Shown in pieces: positions 22,617 to 35,400 of a stretch of 64,000 nt of DNA. Location: the NCBI GenBank assembly GCA_037355855.1, contig CM074766.1, positions 2,418,001-2,482,000 on the forward strand, written 5' to 3'. The DNA is from Pseudo-nitzschia pungens. Lineage: Eukaryota > Bacillariophyta > Bacillariophyceae > Bacillariales > Bacillariaceae. The notes beneath the pieces were generated by a model, which saw only the letters and a program-made list of their open reading frames with translations, did not search any database and was not told the DNA's origin. A program made the translations under genes and the position numbers. Within the stretch, counting starts at the first letter, position 1, and every line of letters begins with the position of its first letter.

Positions 22617-22767
22617 TTTGGCATTCAAAAAAGTTTCTTAAATAGCATTTGCGCGATGGCATTTAAAAGAACAGTTGAAACAGTACAAAACTTGATCCCC
22701 TCACTGTTGCACCGTTCCCAAAACAAACAATTTGCGCTGCTGACCCACTCCTGCGCAATTTTCATCA

Positions 22768-23730
22768 TTATTTCTTCTTTTTCTTTTTTCCCTCTTTCGG
22801 CTGCTGCTGCTGCTGCTGCTGCCGCATTTTCTTGAGGACGGACTTGGACGGCGGCTTGTCGTTGGCGACGGCTTTCTCGGCGTCCCGCTTCCACTTGTTC
22901 ATGGTTTCCAGTTGCTTGGACGAAAATCCCATGCACTCGATTCCCAGCGTCTCGTGCCGCGGCACGACCTCTTCCAAAAATTCCAGGACCGCCCTCGCTA
23001 CCGACGCACCGCACCGCTTGAAATACCCCGGCTTGGCGCCCGACAGCGGTCCCGACTGGATGGACAACTGGACGAGCTGAAAGACGTCGAGGCCCACCTC
23101 GGTGCGCAGGGCGGCCGAGAGGCCCTGGGGTTCGTCTTCGTTACCGTTGACGTCGTTGTTGTCGTTTTCATTGTCGTTTTCGTTGTTGACGTCGTTGTTT
23201 TCGTTGTCATTGCCATTGCCATTGCCGCACGAATAGTGCCTCGCAATGGACCTCCACTCGTTGACACAATTCTGGGTGGCGTTCAGCACGTTGTCCTTGT
23301 ATTTGGTGAGATCGGATGCGATTGCCTCCCGGCTGGCTTGGATCGACACTTCCCGAACATTTCGGATTCTTCGTTTCAGGTGCCGGATCTCGGCCAGGAA
23401 CGGGGGAGGAGGAGCGTCTTCCGCGGTGTCTGCGGGGTTTGCAACGGCACCGTCGCCCCGATCGCCCCCCCGATCGTGATTTTCTTCCACGATTCGAAGA
23501 CCTCCCCCGTCGTCTTTCCGTTCCTCTTCTTCGGGGTTCGGGGTTCCCGAGGACCCGCACGACAAGGAATCGGACTCGTGATCGCTCGCGCCCTCGTTTT
23601 CGCGGATCTCATCCCGAACCCCATTGCCGCGGCGCTCTTTTCGGCGCCGAGCATTGTGCTTCGGGAGACGTCGATCGGTGGGACCTCCTCGGCCGCGGAA
23701 TACTCTGCGCTGCGGATAGTTCAGATTCAT
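22768..23730 (-). CDS. Unrecognised basic protein with poly-Lys tail
   Basis: Single-exon protein of 320 residues. The first 110 are Arg/Glu/Gly-rich and probably disordered. A helical region (FLAEIRHLKRRIRNVREVSIQASREA) follows, then an Asn/Asp-rich linker encoded by GTT/GTC-type repeats. Residues about 225-300 look folded (AALRTEVGLDVFQLVQLSIQ, then YFKRCGASVARAVLEFLEEV). The tail has a run of seven Gln and ends in seven Lys. I recognise no family. Frame length, codon use and the folded C-terminal part support a real gene; the basic tail suggests a nuclear or nucleolar location. Confidence 0.65.
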   Translation of the reverse strand: MNLNYPQRRVFRGRGGPTDRRLPKHNARRRKERRGNGVRDEIRENEGASDHESDSLSCGSSGTPNPEEEERKDDGGGLRIVEENHDRGGDRGDGAVANPADTAEDAPPPPFLAEIRHLKRRIRNVREVSIQASREAIASDLTKYKDNVLNATQNCVNEWRSIARHYSCGNGNGNDNENNDVNNENDNENDNNDVNGNEDEPQGLSAALRTEVGLDVFQLVQLSIQSGPLSGAKPGYFKRCGASVARAVLEFLEEVVPRHETLGIECMGFSSKQLETMNKWKRDAEKAVANDKPPSKSVLKKMRQQQQQQQPKEGKKKKKK

Positions 23731-24545
23731 TGGATGCGGTGCAATCGATCTTGTTCGTACGAGTTCGCTTGCCGCGTTTCGTTGTTTTCGATCGTCGTCC
23801 GTGAAAGTTGGTTCCCCGTTCGCGGAGCATGCATCTCGTCTTCTTCCGGCCCAGAAGAGAGGGGTTGTAGGGTGATTCGTTCCGATTTGAGATGCATTCT
23901 CTTTACCGTAAGATTACCGGTATGAGTTTGAGAGTTTGATGCGCTAGCACGTAACTTACCGGTACTGTACGGCGAAATGTGAACTCGTACTTCTACTACG
24001 CAGTACCGGTACGGACTTCGGAACTCGTGACTCGTAACGAAACGAGCACAACGCACGGCGGCAAATCGTAACTCGTATCCTATCCATAACATCTAATATA
24101 TTATATATACTAAAAGTACTATGGCGCTGCTCAAGGTATATGCAGCAAGATTACGGGTAATACCCTTAACTACCGTAACAGTGGTAAACAGATTCGATTC
24201 CTTCTTGGCAGTTTCATGCATCCATTATTTGATTGAGATGAACGGGAGGCGATCGGCCTTTCATTACTCCGTACGAGTACTCCAAAACCGAGCGGAACTG
24301 ACATTCATTATCATTGTTCACCAGGATTGATGTCACTCTGGACACAAGAAAAGCATTGAGGGTCCTAGATATTCGGCTTTGGAAGGAACAGATTTCAACG
24401 ACCCACTGATAGCTTCTCGTCGACACGACAACAGGCTACGATCTCAATCGCCACCGTATTGATTGATTTGAAGAATCGAATTGAATATCGAACATCGAAT
24501 ATCGAATATTGTGTATTGATCCAGCCCGCCACGCCACGCCCCGCC
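23731..24545. promoter_or_regulatory. Divergent promoter region upstream of symplekin
   Basis: These 815 bp lie between the starts of the Lys-tailed protein gene (-) and the symplekin gene (+). The middle has TACCGGTA-type short palindromes and an AT-rich stretch (TAATATATTATATATAC, about 24092-24111). Just before the symplekin ATG is a short ATCGAATATCGAA tandem (about 24481-24508). Confidence 0.5.
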
Positions 24546-27500
24546 ATGTTTCGATCCAGCGGAGATGTCTTCGAGGACAACCTCGCGAGTCTCACGCGAA
24601 GCCAGCAGGACGACGAGCTGAGCGACGACGACAATGCCGCCCCCGAAATGGCCTCGGAGCTCGACGAGGGCAACGACGAAATGATGGAGGACCCCCGAAA
24701 GCTGGCCCTCGAGGAATTGGAATCTCGCGTGGTGGACGCCCTGGACAAGGTGATGCAGCACTCGGGAATCAAGGAACGGGGGAGCAGAAGCGTCCAGGAC
24801 GAACTGGCAACGATCCTGCGGCCGGTGATCGAGATTGCCGCGCACACGGCACCCAGCATCGCCCGGACCTACTACCAGGGGGGCGTCTCGATTGCCGAGG
24901 GAGTCGAGGCCTCGTGCGACGAGGTCTACCAACAAATCGTCAGCGATCTGGTCCTGCCGAGCCTGTTCGACATTGCGCAAACCGATACGGTCCCCGCGAA
25001 GCGGAGCGCCAGCCTGGAATTCTTTCGGACGCTCTTCAAGGAAGTCCAAAAGCCCGGGAGCTGGCTGGACGTGAACTACGCCAACAGCGCGAATGCGGGC
25101 CCGTACGGATCCGGGAACGTGGGCTCGAGCGGCAAGCAGCGGTCTTCCTCGAGCCAGCAGCGGCAACCCCCCGCGCAGCTCAAGCGGCGGCAGGCCAAGC
25201 GGATGCAGCGGGAGGGAGAGATGCTGAGGTACTGGGTCAAGGCCAGCATAGCCTGCCTCACCCCGGGGGTCTTTACGGCCGAGGCTTCCGAGATGACGGT
25301 CGCGTCGCGGGGGGTGATCGCGGCGTCGGCCTCGATCCGGCCGTCGTTGAAGCACATTGCGCAGCGCATCCGGGACGCCGACGATCGGGGGGCGAACAAG
25401 ATCTTTGCTCCCGTGATGCAAATGGTAGAGGGGGTGCGTGCGAGTGCGCTTTGTTGGAACTCTTGCGCTCGGTGAATGAATGTATGAATGAATGAATCCC
25501 CGGCTAGATCGCGATCACTCACACTGTTTCATTTGCAACCGTCTTTTCGTCCCTCGTCGGTGCCGCAGGTATTGAAAAAGCTGTTTTTTTCGACTTGGGA
25601 AGCAGAGCAAGGGGACGCTCTCCGAAGCTCGTGCATTAAATTTCTAGAAATCGTTTGGTAAGCGAGGAGCGCACGCGAAGTGATATCGAGCTTTTATGTA
25701 TTATATTGTTTGACTCGCTGTTTTGTGCGTGCCAAGGTGTCTCGAAAGTCCCATCTAACAATCTGCAACTCACTACACAACGCACTATTCCGGAAAGCTT
25801 GTGCTGTTCTGGCAAACCACAGGACTCGTCCTCGAGACGAAAAGAACACACGGTACGTTTTTGGTGGAATTCCAAATCACCAAACTTCACTATTTTTTTG
25901 ATTTCGCAACGACTCAAAACCATTTGACACTATTTAACTTCCAATCGCTCTCGCTCTTAGCCGGATGATTTCTCGTTGAAAGACCTTCCGGCAGGTCATC
26001 CAATCATTACCAGGGAGGCACTGGAATCGATCGCCGACTATGCATTTTCTACGTTGCGTGGTCTCACGGTGTTGGGAGGACAGGTGAAAATCGATCGAAA
26101 CTTGCTTTCGGACATGCTTGTGGGAGAAGCTACCGGATTGCCAACGGCGCCCGTTCTTTCGATTCTAAAACCGGCCGCGCTTGCATACCTGGAGATCGAA
26201 TCGGGCCTGCCTTCCAGCGACGGTGAGGACGCCCTGGCCATCAAAATCGATCGATCGTCTCTCGAATACGACTTTTTCTTGTCGCAAAAGTCCTACTCGC
26301 TGACCGTCAATGCGATTGCCGCTCTGGCCGTGAACCGCCCTCTGTTTTTCAAGAGCGGTGCGGTCTGTTTGGCACGGCGGTGTGCCGATCCACCAGCCCA
26401 TGCGGAACCAAACGAGGGAACGTACAGCAACAACAACAATTTGTCCAAACCCGCGGTATTGGCCATTCGATCGCACGTCAAATCGTCTTGTCTCACTCTT
26501 TTGCGCAATGCCCTGTCGGTTCAGACCAAATCCTCCGCCATTCTTCACAAGGTTCTTTCGGAGAAGTACAACATGAAACTCCAAGCCGACAAGGCCCTCG
26601 GCATGGCCGAAACCACGGTCAAACTGAAAACCGCCGGCCGTGCGGCACGAAACCAGGCCAAGATTCACTACGAATGGGACACCAGTGCCGCCGACGAGAG
26701 AACCTCGAAACGAAAACGTGAAACAGACGACGCCCTGGCAAAGATGCGAACGGCCAAGGTGGCGCGAGGATTGGGAAACGGCATTCAGCTGCCGACGTCG
26801 ACGGTGGATGCCATCGAGCTCGTAATAGAAAACATAAAGAACATCCCGTCCAAACGGCCACCGGACACCGCGATTGGTGCGTCCAAGAGAAAGACGCCAT
26901 TTACACTGGATATTCTCGTGGACGCAATCATGACCAACGGGGCCTCGCTGCTACAAGAAGAAGGACGATGGTATTCGCGAGACGGAGGCAACGCCTGGTC
27001 GACTACTACGCTGGAGAACGAGGGTGACCGAACCTACGAATGGAACGCGAAATTGCTGGATGGTGGAAACAGCACGGAAGCCCAGAAAAAGAAAAAGTTG
27101 TTCGTCAGCCAGTGCCAAACCGCGGCATCCGAAGCCCTGGGTCGAATCGTAGTCAACAGCCTATCGAGTCGCAACAGCGAATTGTCGGAGTTTGCCAATA
27201 GTGTTGCCGCTCGTCTGTGCTGGACGCTGGAGGGCGTTCCTCCCACCGAAATCCTGACTCCCGCACAAGAGATGGCAGTCTGTTCAATCAAGAGCGCCGA
27301 GACCCGATTGGAAAAAGACGGGGGGGAAATGTCGAGAATGGGCAAACTCGCCAAAACATTTCCGTTGGTGGCATCGTGTCTCGCTCTGTCGTCGACTTCG
27401 GCCGTTTCGTACGGCATCAATCCTGCGGCCTCCGACACTAACACGCCTTCGTTGTTCAATGCTGTAATGAACGAGGCCTATGCGCAAGATGCCGCAATGG

Positions 27501-29155
27501 ACGCCGGTGATGGTGAGACGGAAGGAGGTGAAAGTGCCTCGAAGTACGACGCAAGCCTTGATATTTTCATAAGTTCCGTCGTTCACGCAAGCGAACGATC
27601 AAACGACAAACCCTCCGATGCCGAGAGGAAGACCGTGGCACTGAATACCACCCATGCGATGCAGCACGAATTGGGAATTCTTCCTCGTCTTGGCTCGTCT
27701 GCCCTGACCCTGGTCAGTGCCATGTGCGACCTCGACGATATTACCAAAAAAGCTGCCGAAGCCTCGCGCAAGAGTTCCCAGCAGACCATTGCTGCTTCTG
27801 CAGCGCTTAACGCTGCCAAGCAGGCAGCGGAAAAGAGGGCAAATACCGCTCTGATTGTCATTCGTGATGCTTGCTTCCAGCGCAGCAATCCAGAGTCTCG
27901 AAAAGGTGCCATACGAACAGCCGTTGCTCTTGCAGCGGGACACGCTAATGCTAGCAGCAGCTGCGAAGAGAAGGCGCTGAAACTCGTGATAAACATGTTG
28001 TATCCGAGATCAGAGAGTATTGCTAACGACATTGTGGAAGCTGCTACGGACGAGCTACAAAATATTTCCAACTTTGCACAAGAAAACTACAACAAGATTC
28101 AAAAGGCAAATAGAGAAGCGAAACAAAAAGAAGGTGGGGCATCCCACAAGCCTCCACTGGCGCCAGATAGCGAAGAAGAAAAAGCAGCAATCGACAAAGC
28201 CAGGAAGCCGATAATCCTATACATGGCGCTTTGCATTCGGCGACCCGGATTAATCAAAACTCTTTTTGAATTTAGTTCCTTGGAGAAGGCCGACGTCCTC
28301 GCCAAGGCAGTAAAGCAAAATATGTCAAAACTTGCTCGGGCCACAGGGACCAAGCACGGGGCTTCAGACGTAGCTCTCGTGGTAGCTGAGTCAACGACAC
28401 GAAAACAAACGCCACTTTTGCTGTCATTCTTAGATGCGCTCGCGCCAGTGGGTGAGAAAAATATGGTTTCAGATGGTTTCATCGAAACTTGCTACCAAAT
28501 CCAGGAAATGAAGGCCGAAGGCGGACGGAAGAATCCCGGATTCTTGATCCCTGTGATATTTGCAGTAAAACGAGAAGATCTTGTCCCAAAATTACCCGAA
28601 TTCGTTGTGGCCGACGGTGATGTTTTCATGGCTGCTCTCGTGAAAATGGCAGAAAGGCTTGGCCGTCAAGCTCTACTTTTTAGGGACGAACCAAACAACG
28701 AAGAGCCATCTCTCAAAGGAATGACTCACTGCGAACAACTTGTGTTTTTGCACAAACTGAACTTTGAAGCTGCGGGTGTGAAACAAAAAGAATATCTCGA
28801 CGCTATCAAGATGTGTTTGGACAATGAGGAAATATTTAACGACCAAGTCGTCATGTCGGCATTGGATCACATGAGCGGTGTTTTTCTAACCGGAACCGAG
28901 TCGTTGCCCTTGGCATTCATGCGTACCTGCATCTTGGTGTGCTCTAAACACGAAAGCTTGCACAGCTGGATTTGCCATACCTTATTGCCACGATTGGTCG
29001 ACGGTAAACTTTACGAGGAATCGAGACTTTGGGAAGGGTGGATGCGGTGTGCAAAAATGTTAGAGAACCACGCCGAAACCGGCGTTAGCAGCAAGGAGGC
29101 AATCGATAAACTTCCAGCAGAGCAGCTTGCTATGTACAAGTCGAGGTATGGGTGA
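24546..29155 (+). CDS. SYMPK: Symplekin / Pta1-like mRNA 3'-end processing scaffold
   Basis: Joined exons 24546-25433, 25569-25657, 25798-25852 and 25961-29155 (1408 residues); introns are 135, 140 and 108 bp and the phases close exactly. Symplekin scaffolds the cleavage and polyadenylation machinery. The N-terminal part has a HEAT-like helical region; exon 2 gives VLKKLFFSTWEAEQGDALRS and exon 4 opens DDFSLKDLPAGHPII, matching the symplekin N-terminal domain. Residues about 1250-1390 hold LPLAFMRTCILVCSKHESLH and RLWEGWMRCAKML, the symplekin C-terminal domain. The 55-nt third exon is the least certain part, but it is the only join I found that keeps the frame open. The ATG at 24546 has a CCGCC context. 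Confidence 0.88.
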
Positions 29156-29443
29156 GATAGAACGAGAGCTTCTTTTGCGAATACAATGCTGCTGTCATTC
29201 ATTCATTTGACTTGGATGTGAAACAATATGTTGTAGCCAGCAAGAATTAACGGGTGCTATTTTTGTAGTAAAACAACAATAAGAAAGACACAATTCGTGC
29301 CGAACGATAAATGAATAATACCAATAAAATCATTCTACTATACATTTCGGGACGCAGATGCGATTCTCAAATTCATACTCGTTATTTCTCATGTTTTGAT
29401 GCATCCCCGTCCTACAGACACTTTTGGCCAAAACCAATAAGTA

Positions 29444-32400
29444 CTATCTCCTCCGCGACGAGGATGACGTGTTTTTCTTGCTCTGAGCTTGTTTGCTTAA
29501 CTTCTGCCGCAAGGAACGTTCTCTTCGGAGGAGATCACGAATAACCCTCATGCACGTACACAAGAATTGAGCTTCGTCATTATCTCTGCATCGAAACTCG
29601 ATCGAGCGAAGAACACCTTTCATTTTATACTTCAATGTAACCAGAACAGAGTTCTCAAAGTTGTCCATGAGCTTTTTCGGAATGGGATTTCCTACCATGT
29701 CGTCTCTCCTATCGCTTGCTTGTATGTCTACGAGATCGACTAATAGCATACCCCCGTGTCCATTTTTGTCGATGTTGACAATACCATAACCTCCTGTCTT
29801 CGGACTAAACTTCTTCAACCATAACAAGGCTTTAGGACACTGCGCTATTTCGCCCGTCTTGCTGATAGCTTCGTGAGCTGAGAGGGCAATTTGCTCAGTG
29901 GATACAGTAAAAAATCTTGTTTGCCATTGATTGCGAGTATTTAACTTCAAAACTTGGACACCGACTGTTGTCAACTGTTTCGAAAACTTCTCCATCAAAC
30001 TTCTTTGGCTGAAAGATAAAAGTATCGGACCAGCAGTTAGCGTCATCACGGACGTTGATGTTGGTGTTAATGCTCCAGTTGGTGTTGGTGCTGGTGCTGG
30101 TGTTTTCCTTTGATTGTGGCTAGAATGAGAAAGATCTTCGGATGGCTCATCGGATTCTTCATCGGACGAATATGATGTGCTGTAATGCGTTGATTCCTGA
30201 GAGGATGATCCCATTGAATCGCCTGACATGAAGGCACTTGAATGCCCAGAGGCACCAGATTCGGTTCCTTTCGTTGAAAACGTTTCTGTGGAACCAGACG
30301 CAGAGACAGTTGGTTCCTCAGATAATAATGTAAGTTTTGTGTTCTGGTCGTCATCAAGAATCGAGGATTTCCCGGATTTGCCGGACAGGTGAGAAGAAAG
30401 AGCTGTACTTGCAATATCTAAGAGTTTATCTCGAGCTGTCTCGCGTTTCTTGTCGTAGTCAGCTTCCCACTCGTCAGTTTTATCCGTGTTGTTTGTGCGA
30501 AGCACACCGTCATTCAATCGATCCCATTCGTTCCAAACTTTCTTTTCTAGCGATGTCAGCTGTGATTGTGAACTAACGGAAACGTAGTCTCTCTCACCAT
30601 TCATTTCTCCTATGGTATTTTCTTCGGCGGCATTTTCGTCTTCCTCAACTTTATCTGCAGCGGTACAAAAGCTAGCTAAACCACTGCATGGGTCAGTAAA
30701 TCCACATCCGAAATTCAGAAACATGCAACCACTTTGCTTTTCGCTATCGTCGTTATCTTCGGAAAATTCCATTGGTTCCATTGGTTCAATTGGTTCCATT
30801 GGTTCCAATGTTTGCATTGGTTCCGTTGGTTCCATTGGTTCAACCTCTTTTGGTTGAGGCTGCTTTTTGCTCATGGGTTTCAATTTTTTTCGCTCGATGA
30901 AAGAGGTGTCAGTTTCTTCCATAAGTAATGTGAAAGACTCTCCATCGTCTTCTTCCATCAGTAGTGTGAAAGAACCTTCATCGGCTTCTTTTGGAAAGTC
31001 CGGTTTGAAGTCGGTTTGGGGAACAAACGTTTCGTGAACTTTATCATCGGATTCAAGAAGCTTTCTGTTCCCATTCAACGTTTTTGGAAATTGGATAGGA
31101 CCACCGCTTATTGGACCTCCAATCAGTGATGAAGTGATATCAGAATTGACGTTATTAACAACTTGCGATTCCTCAACGACCATACCAGATCTATCGTTTG
31201 AATGAAGCGACGATGAATTGTTGTTTCCCTCTGTAGCAACCGCTGACGAAACATTTCTTCTCGGATTGTGAGAGGGAGTGTTCGTCGGTGGCTTTATGAT
31301 ACCGTCAAATCGAGGCGTGTCACTTTTAAAGGATGATCTTTTGCTGTTTGATGGCGTTCGCCTACTGTGTGTTGGCGTGCGCCTGCTGTTTGTTGGCGTG
31401 CGCCTGCTGTTTGTTGGCGTACGTTTGCTGCTCGATGATGTATGCTTACTGCCTGATGAACTTCGTCGACTACTTGATGGAGTTCGCTTACCCGTTGTTT
31501 CGACAGCCCTGGGAGAACCTTCATTTAAATTCGCTAATTTCGGTGTATTTTCGACAAATTTTTGCTTCCCCTGTGGCACTGTATTCTTGACCATCTGTTC
31601 ATTCTCTTCGACTTCGAGACCTCCGAAAATGTCATCATCGTCATCTGAAAAGATGTTTTCGCAGCATTCATTTTCCTGTCGCTGACTTTTGTTCGAGGGA
31701 GTGGCCGCCGCATAACTACTTGCTCGTGGTGATGCCTTCGCCAACACGTTTTTGATAGCATTGCCGATGGTCTTCCATGGACGGGAGGTTCGAGAGCCAC
31801 CCGGTGTCAATATACTCATACCGTTGTTCGACATATCTTCACTTGTATTGTCTTCAGTTTCAATTGGAGGAATCATGGTCATGCCCGTATTTGATGCATT
31901 ATTGGCGTTTAGTGATGGGTCTGATGAAGGTTGAAGAGAAGAGGATGCACCCGTCGTTGTCCCCGAGGACCCATCGGTAGTGGCAGTTGATTTGACTTTC
32001 AAAACAGAAAATGACGCGACCTCATCTTTCTGAGATGCTGTCGACTGCTGTGTTGATTTCACTTCAGTTTCCTCTTGAATCGTATCCGGATATCTCGAGA
32101 ACAGCGTTGTTGTTTTCTGTATCATGTCAGTGAGTAAACTAGGTTCTTCCTGTTTGTCACCTTCACCTTTCTCGTCACCTTCATCTTTTTTGACTCCCTC
32201 ATCTTTTTTGACTCCCTCATCTTTTTTCTCTCCTTTATCATTCTCGTTGCTTTCATAGTTCTCGGTGTTCATGGATTGTACCTTTTCGTTGTCCTTCTTG
32301 ATCTCAATGATGTTCATGTGGATGCTAATAGAGTTTTCCATATCATTAGATTCTTTTTGACTTTGAATGCCAGAGAGTCCAGTTCTAATACTAGTTGAAC

Positions 32401-35400
32401 CTTCTGGTTCTCTATTTCCAGACTCAAATGTGGGCTGAGGATCCGTCCTTACTTCTTCGACAGCAGGAGTATTCTGAATGCTCGACATTCCACTTCGAAT
32501 GCTCGTAGAGACGGTCTTTTTTGTCGAAGTACTTCCTTGCTTCTGGTACACGTGCTCCTTCACTTTGGTAACGTCTTCGAAACCAACAAAAGCGTCCTCT
32601 TTCATAATACCTCGATCAATCTCTTCACGAAAAGATCTATCATCCGTCCTTTCGCTATATTCATCCGTCCTTTCGCCATGTTCGAATGTGGACGTGGAAG
32701 CACTGTCCTCTTCAATACAGATACTATCGGCAAGTGCACAGCCTTCTCTTCCAATCGGATCGGGAGGTCCAATCGCATCGCTTTCGTCGGTATCCTTGAA
32801 AACAAATCCTGGAGGAGAATGAGATCTGCCCGAAGAACTTTGGAGAATGGAAATTCTGGTTCCACCGTTCAGTTTTGACTGATACCCAGTGTTGTGGTTT
32901 GTCATATGTCCAGTGTTGCGGTTTGTCATTGGAGGCTTCACAAAGTCAAACTCATCGATCGCAGCCTCGAGAGCCGCGTCAAGAAGATCCGCCGAATTCA
33001 AACCCGTCTCTTGACTTGAAGATTGGATTTCTTCCAAAGTATCCATAAATGTAGTATCAACGCGATCCCTGAACGATGGACTCTGCTGACCAACTCGTGG
33101 AGTGGCTGAATTGATCGAATTCGCAAAGGAGTGGTTGGATCGATAAGATGGTCCCGGTGACATAAATCCGTTTAGTTCTGGTTTCATTATCTGTGATGAG
33201 TATTCAGGTGTAGGTTCGAGTCGAAAAGATGAATTTTGTGTTTTTCCATTTGTTGGACTCATCATTTTGCTTGTTACAGATTGGCTCATTGTGGATTGGA
33301 TCGAACGCGTATTGCCTGATAATGAGCTTATAACGGTATCGTTACAATTCTTGGAGATTACGTGTACCCGGTGCATTCGATAAAACTGGTCTGCATGCTT
33401 CCTGCTACTCGTCGAATGCATTGAATCTCCTAACCTGTCACTCATAGAGTGCATCGATTCCCCAAATCTTTCTCGAATTGAGTCATCTCCTGGTCTCTCG
33501 GTTACCGAGTGCATCGTTTGATCTTGCTCGAGCGATGCTGTAGATGCACCAGAACTCAGAGAATCGTCACCTGATAGTGATCGCTTAATTTCATGCTCTT
33601 CAGCGACGACGTTCTTACCGTTCAGAGGTAGCGTGACTGGATTGCCCATCAAGGGCGAAGCAAAATCTACGCATACAAGTGAGGAAGGCAGAATCTACAT
33701 ATTATTTGAACTTCAAACGCAATATAACTGCTTACCTCCTTTTTTCACTACTGGGGGATTGGGTCGCGTGGCATTATATTGCCGAAAGCTTGCAAGTATG
33801 TGCGCTGAAGACACATTTCGTTTTCCTGGCCGTCCAGCAAAGGCGGGATGGTCCAACCTCCTGCTTTTGCTAGCATCCATCGAATGCGTTGAAAGGGTTT
33901 GCACAATATTCACACCATTTCGGGGATTTTCATTCTTTTTCGTCGTGGCGGGTTCGTTCAAACCTTCTGCAACAGGTGTTTTTGCATCTGATTTTTTGAC
34001 TGCTTTGATCGCAAATTCAGCTGGCATAACATCTTTACCACTTCGGGAGCTTTCATCCGTTTTCGTTTTGGCGGGTTGATTTGAACTTTCTCCGACAGCA
34101 ATGTCTACCATTGATCCTTTCACTTCTGCCCTTACGTTTCCGTTTCTTGCATTAACTCGTAGCAAAGCTCGAATGGGATCGTCTAACTTGCTACTTACAA
34201 CCTTTTCGTTCTCTGGCGCTTCTGTATTTGTACGGTCGAGCTTTTTACTTTCAACCATTTTCATGGGTTCATTTGAAGTTTCGGCGACAGCAATGTTCCC
34301 AAAAGATCCTTCCATTTCTGCCCGTTCTTTTTCGTTGTTTAGATTAACTTCTGACAAAACTTGATTGGAATAGTCTGACTTTCCGTTTGTAACCTTTTCG
34401 TTTTCTTGCTCTTCCTGATTGGTGTGGTCGAGCTTTGTACTTTCAATCATTCCGTTCTCATTATTTTCGGTTACATTCGATGAAGCTCCCGTAGCCTCTT
34501 TCCCTACGTCTGTTGACGTAGTAATCTGTTGCGTGCGATCTAGTTGTCTTGAGTTTACTTTTGAATCGAACTGCCTTTGAATTTTGTTCTTCGATTTGTT
34601 CAATGCTCGTTTCGCAATGTCGCTCAATTCCTTATTGCTGAGTGATGAGCGGGAAGACGTATCTGAAGAACCAGTATCTCTCTTTTCCTCTTGCATGACA
34701 ACCTTGGCTGCTTGAAGCGACTGCTTCAATGTCTTTGCTGCTGCCCGAGATGATGATGTTGCTGTTGTTGTCGCGCGCCTAGCTTTCATGAGCCGGATAG
34801 CTCTGGTGGATTTACCTCGACTGTTGACATTCGAAATATTGCTCCCATCATGGTTCGAAGATGATTGGTCTGATGATGGATCTTTTGACACTCCCGGCCT
34901 ATTTTTTTCCAGTACAGTACTTCGATTCCTCGTTTTTCCCATTTTTGGACGATTCATCCTATCCTTGTCCTGTGGTTCTTTCGTTGAATTGCTTCCTTCG
35001 TGTTTCGATGTTGATCGATCGGATAATGATTCGTTCAACTGTTTGCCCCTGTTGTTGTCCGGTGCATCACTTGTATTCTGCACATGTTCCACCGTGGGAG
35101 GAGTCAAAAGATCCCCACTCTTAGATGCTTTCTGCATGTCCGAAATGCTACTTTCATTCTCCTCATGTTCCACTGTGGGAAGAGTCGAACTATCCTTGGT
35201 CTTCAATGCTTTCTGCCATTGTTTCATAGAATTGCTCCCTTCGTGTTTCGATGTTGATTGATCGGACAATGGCTCTTCCGGCTGTTTGGGCATATTGGTG
35301 TTTGGTGCATCACTGTTATTCTCCTCATATTCCGCTATGGGAAGACTCGAAGTATCGTCAGTCTTCAATGATTTCTTCATAGAATTGCTCCCTTCCTGTT

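Noticed and set aside
22912..25495. Long frames opposite or out of phase with the Lys-tailed protein and symplekin exon 1
   Set aside because: They are shadows of the real exons, and repetitive Val/Asp/Gly stretches mirror the coding strand's repeats.
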